Assembly: GCA_902787755.1 (NCBI GenBank)
Contig: CADAHL010000002.1
Span: 1 to 64,000, forward strand
Origin: Oscillospiraceae bacterium
Lineage (GTDB): Bacteria; Bacillota; Clostridia; Oscillospirales; Oscillospiraceae
Direction of reading: 5' to 3'
DNA: 64,000 nt
Made by a program: the position numbers and the translations under genes. The notes beneath the pieces were generated by a model, which saw only the letters and a list, made by a program, of their open reading frames with translations, did not search any database and had not been told where the DNA came from. Positions within the stretch are counted from its first letter, which is position 1; the number at the start of each line of letters is the position of its first letter. This document shows, in pieces, positions 62,126 through 64,000 of this stretch.

Positions 62126-63232
62126 ATGGCCTCACAAATTGCCAATTATCAGTGCCCGGCCTGTACCGGCCCGCTGCGTTTTGACGGCGCCAGCGGGAAG
62201 CTGGTCTGCGATTACTGCGGCAGTACCTTCACTGTGCAGGAGATCGAAGCGCTGAATGCCGATAAGGTGGAACAGGCGGAGCAGGCCGGTGTTCAGGCCC
62301 AGGAGAAGCCGCAGGAGAACTGGGGCTGGGACGACGCGGGCAGCGACTGGGGTGCGGACGGACAGGGCATGAAGGCCTACAATTGCCCCTCCTGCGGAGC
62401 GGAGCTGATCTGCGACGCCACCACCGCCGCCACCAGCTGCCCCTACTGCGGCAACCCCACGGTGGTTCCCGTCCAGTTCCACGGCATGCTGAAGCCCGAC
62501 TATATTCTGCCCTTCAAGCTGAACAAGGAAGCGGCCATTGCCGCGCTGAAAAACTATTATAAGGGCAAGAGACTGCTTCCCAAGGCCTTTGCCGACCAGA
62601 ACCACATCGAAGAGATCAAGGGCGTTTACGTGCCCTTCTGGCTTTTCGACGGGCAGGCGGTGGTGGATATCACCTTCAACGCCACCCGCTCCGAATCTCA
62701 CCGTCGGGGCAATCAGCGCGTTACGATCACCGATCACTTTGCCGTGCGCCGGGCCGGGACCGTGGACTTTGCCAAGATCCCGGTGGACGGAGCCAGCAAG
62801 ATGCCCGACGCCCACATGGACGCCATCGAGCCCTTTGACTATTCGGAGCTGAAGCCCTTTTCCATGGCCTATATGCCGGGCTTCCTGGCGGATAAGTACG
62901 ACGTGGATTCCAAGGACTGCGCCAAACGGGCCGACGCCCGGGCGGCGGCCACGGCGGAAAATGAGATCCTTCAGACCGCTCAGGGCTATACCACCTGTGT
63001 GCCGGTGAACAAAAACATTCGCCTGCGCCGGGGCAAGGTGAAATACGCGCTGCTGCCGGTGTGGATGCTCTCCACCCGCTGGAACGGCAAGAGCTTCCTG
63101 TTCGCCATGAACGGCCAGACCGGCAAGCTCATCGGCGATCTGCCGGTGGATATGGGCCGCTACTGGGCCTGGTTTGCCGGGATCGCCGCCCCAATCGCGG
63201 CGGTGCTGGCGGCGCTGCTGTTTCTGATGTGA
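62126..63232 (+). CDS. TFIIB-type zinc-ribbon membrane protein (YdjG-like)
   Basis: 368 residues. Two N-terminal zinc ribbons: CPACTGPLRFDGASGKLVCDYCG region at about 10-32 and CPSCGAEL...CPYCG at about 91-113. The middle part (LPFKLNKEAAIAALKNYYKG, VYVPFWLFDGQAVVDITFNA) is typical of this family, and a single C-terminal membrane segment (WAWFAGIAAPIAAVLAALL) ends the protein. B. subtilis YdjG has the same order. It lies 60 bases behind a terminator and 13 bases before the TPM gene. Confidence 0.85.
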   Translation: MASQIANYQCPACTGPLRFDGASGKLVCDYCGSTFTVQEIEALNADKVEQAEQAGVQAQEKPQENWGWDDAGSDWGADGQGMKAYNCPSCGAELICDATTAATSCPYCGNPTVVPVQFHGMLKPDYILPFKLNKEAAIAALKNYYKGKRLLPKAFADQNHIEEIKGVYVPFWLFDGQAVVDITFNATRSESHRRGNQRVTITDHFAVRRAGTVDFAKIPVDGASKMPDAHMDAIEPFDYSELKPFSMAYMPGFLADKYDVDSKDCAKRADARAAATAENEILQTAQGYTTCVPVNKNIRLRRGKVKYALLPVWMLSTRWNGKSFLFAMNGQTGKLIGDLPVDMGRYWAWFAGIAAPIAAVLAALLFLM

Positions 63233-63245
63233 GGAGGCGAGTGAG

Positions 63246-64000
63246 ATGAAGAGACGTATTCTTGTGAGCCTTCTCCTGGCGACAGCGCTGCTGCTGTCCC
63301 TGTCTGTCACGGCCTACGCCGAACCCGGCCTGGGTTCGGTGACCGATTCCGCCGGCATCCTGAGCGAGACCCAGCGGCAGGGCCTGGGTGCGGCCGCGGA
63401 CCAGGTCTCCCAGTCCGTCGGTTCCGGGATCTACGTGGTCACCGTGGACGACTACGAGGCCTATAACCCCGAGGGTATCGATCTGTGCGCCGAGGGGATC
63501 TATGAGTACTATGAACTGGGCCTGGGGGACGACCATGAGGGGACCCTGCTGCTGGTCAGCGTCAAGCACAAACAGGGCATGGCTGTGGCCATGGGGCCGC
63601 AGACCCGCGCGGCGCTGGACGCCGCGGCCCTTCGGGAGATCAACGACGCCATCGCCCCCTATTTTGCAGAAGAGGACTGGTACAACGGGATCAGCACCTT
63701 CTTCAGCCTCAGCGCGACCAGACTGAACAATGCCGCTCACGGTTCTCAGGAGAGCGAGACCGCTCCCGCGACCGAGACCCCGGCGGCGGAGGGCGCCTCC
63801 CAGGGCGAACAGACCCTGGCCTATGTGACCGACACGGCGGGACTGCTGACCCAGAGCCAGCGGGATGAGCTGAACAGCCTGGCCGAGCAGGTCTCCCTGC
63901 GCTATTCCTGCGGCGTGTACGTGGTCACTGTGGACGATTACAAAAACTACAACCCCAGCAGCGTGGCTGAATGTGCCGAGGGGATCTACCAGTATTACCA
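63246..64000 (+). CDS. TPM-domain secreted/membrane protein, two tandem TPM domains (partial)
   Basis: Open from the ATG at 63246 (GAGGCGAG upstream) to the window end, at least 251 residues. A signal peptide ends near AYA-EP (residue 21). Two tandem TPM domains are visible: SVTDSAGILSETQRQGL to EGIYEYYELG, and YVTDTAGLLTQSQRDEL to EGIYQYY at the window edge, linked by an Ala/Thr/Glu-rich stretch. TPM proteins act at the envelope; YdjH of B. subtilis has one such domain. The C-terminus, possibly with a membrane anchor, is outside the window. Confidence 0.87.
   Translation, partial: MKRRILVSLLLATALLLSLSVTAYAEPGLGSVTDSAGILSETQRQGLGAAADQVSQSVGSGIYVVTVDDYEAYNPEGIDLCAEGIYEYYELGLGDDHEGTLLLVSVKHKQGMAVAMGPQTRAALDAAALREINDAIAPYFAEEDWYNGISTFFSLSATRLNNAAHGSQESETAPATETPAAEGASQGEQTLAYVTDTAGLLTQSQRDELNSLAEQVSLRYSCGVYVVTVDDYKNYNPSSVAECAEGIYQYY

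Noticed and set aside
1..64000. CRISPR array, insertion sequence or phage genes
   Set aside because: No regularly spaced repeats, transposase motifs or phage structural genes were seen in the window.

Overview
The window reads as the chromosome of a Gram-positive gut-type anaerobe of the Bacillota, most likely an Oscillospiraceae-like member of the Eubacteriales. This rests on the high-GC backbone with ATG/GTG/TTG starts behind AGGAGG-type sites, dockerin and cohesin-like domains in secreted proteins, a large subtilase with a PA insert, BCCT and LicABCD-type choline genes, and a B. subtilis YdjI/YdjG/YdjH-like module. The genus cannot be fixed from the sequence alone.

Layout. (1) 1-4282, minus strand: thiamine diphosphokinase, then a three-gene set of VTC-type polyphosphate polymerase domain protein, DUF4956 membrane protein and a beta-helix carbohydrate-binding surface protein. 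(2) 4283-4937: a non-coding region ending in a good sigma-A promoter. (3) 4938-24781: a first surface-polysaccharide locus with a large initiating phosphoglycosyltransferase, VanZ-like protein, a broken GT4, a Cps2T-like GT, a frameshifted acyltransferase, an SDR-cytidylyltransferase fusion, two LicD proteins, Wzy, two GT2-type enzymes, Wzx, dTDP-rhamnose genes (rfbB, rfbD, rfbC, rfbA), an HTH-nucleotidyltransferase-choline kinase fusion, a LicC-like enzyme and a BCCT transporter. The part from about 7.3 to 20.6 kb is visibly AT-richer than the backbone and looks like an exchangeable cassette. (4) 24782-27112: a broken HTH gene with paired direct repeats, and a nucleotidyltransferase-fold protein. 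(5) 27113-30101: NeuD/PglD-like acetyltransferase, stand-alone acyl carrier protein, FkbH-like HAD protein and VOC protein. (6) 30142-38495: a secreted cohesin-domain protein, a 2069-residue dockerin-bearing subtilase and a formate/nitrite-type channel. (7) 38686-55307: a second surface-glycan locus with PglE-, PglC- and PglF-like enzymes, two GT4s, a deacetylase-like protein, a FemAB-like protein, Wzy-, Wzz- and MurJ/Wzx-like membrane proteins, and a complete WbpB/E/D/A set. (8) 55308-64000: tRNA-Arg(CCT) on the minus strand, a MacB-like ABC transporter, an esterase, and an SPFH / lipoprotein / zinc-ribbon / TPM envelope module cut by the window edge.

How it works together. Two separate Wzx/Wzy-type assembly lines seem to sit side by side, each with its own initiating transferase, flippase and polymerase. 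The first makes a rhamnose-containing polymer probably decorated with phosphocholine, and perhaps with a CDP-activated polyol made by the SDR-cytidylyltransferase fusion. The second appears to use diacetamido sugars: a bacillosamine-type lipid-linked primer and UDP-2,3-diacetamido-glucuronic acid. Between them, an FkbH/ACP pair with no polyketide synthase around it may supply a glyceryl (or other acyl) group for polymer decoration. Evidence of recombination is concentrated in the first locus: a truncated GT at 6871-7308, three +1 shifts in the acyltransferase at 8546-9586, a duplicated N-terminus in rfbD and a nonsense-broken regulator at 24920.
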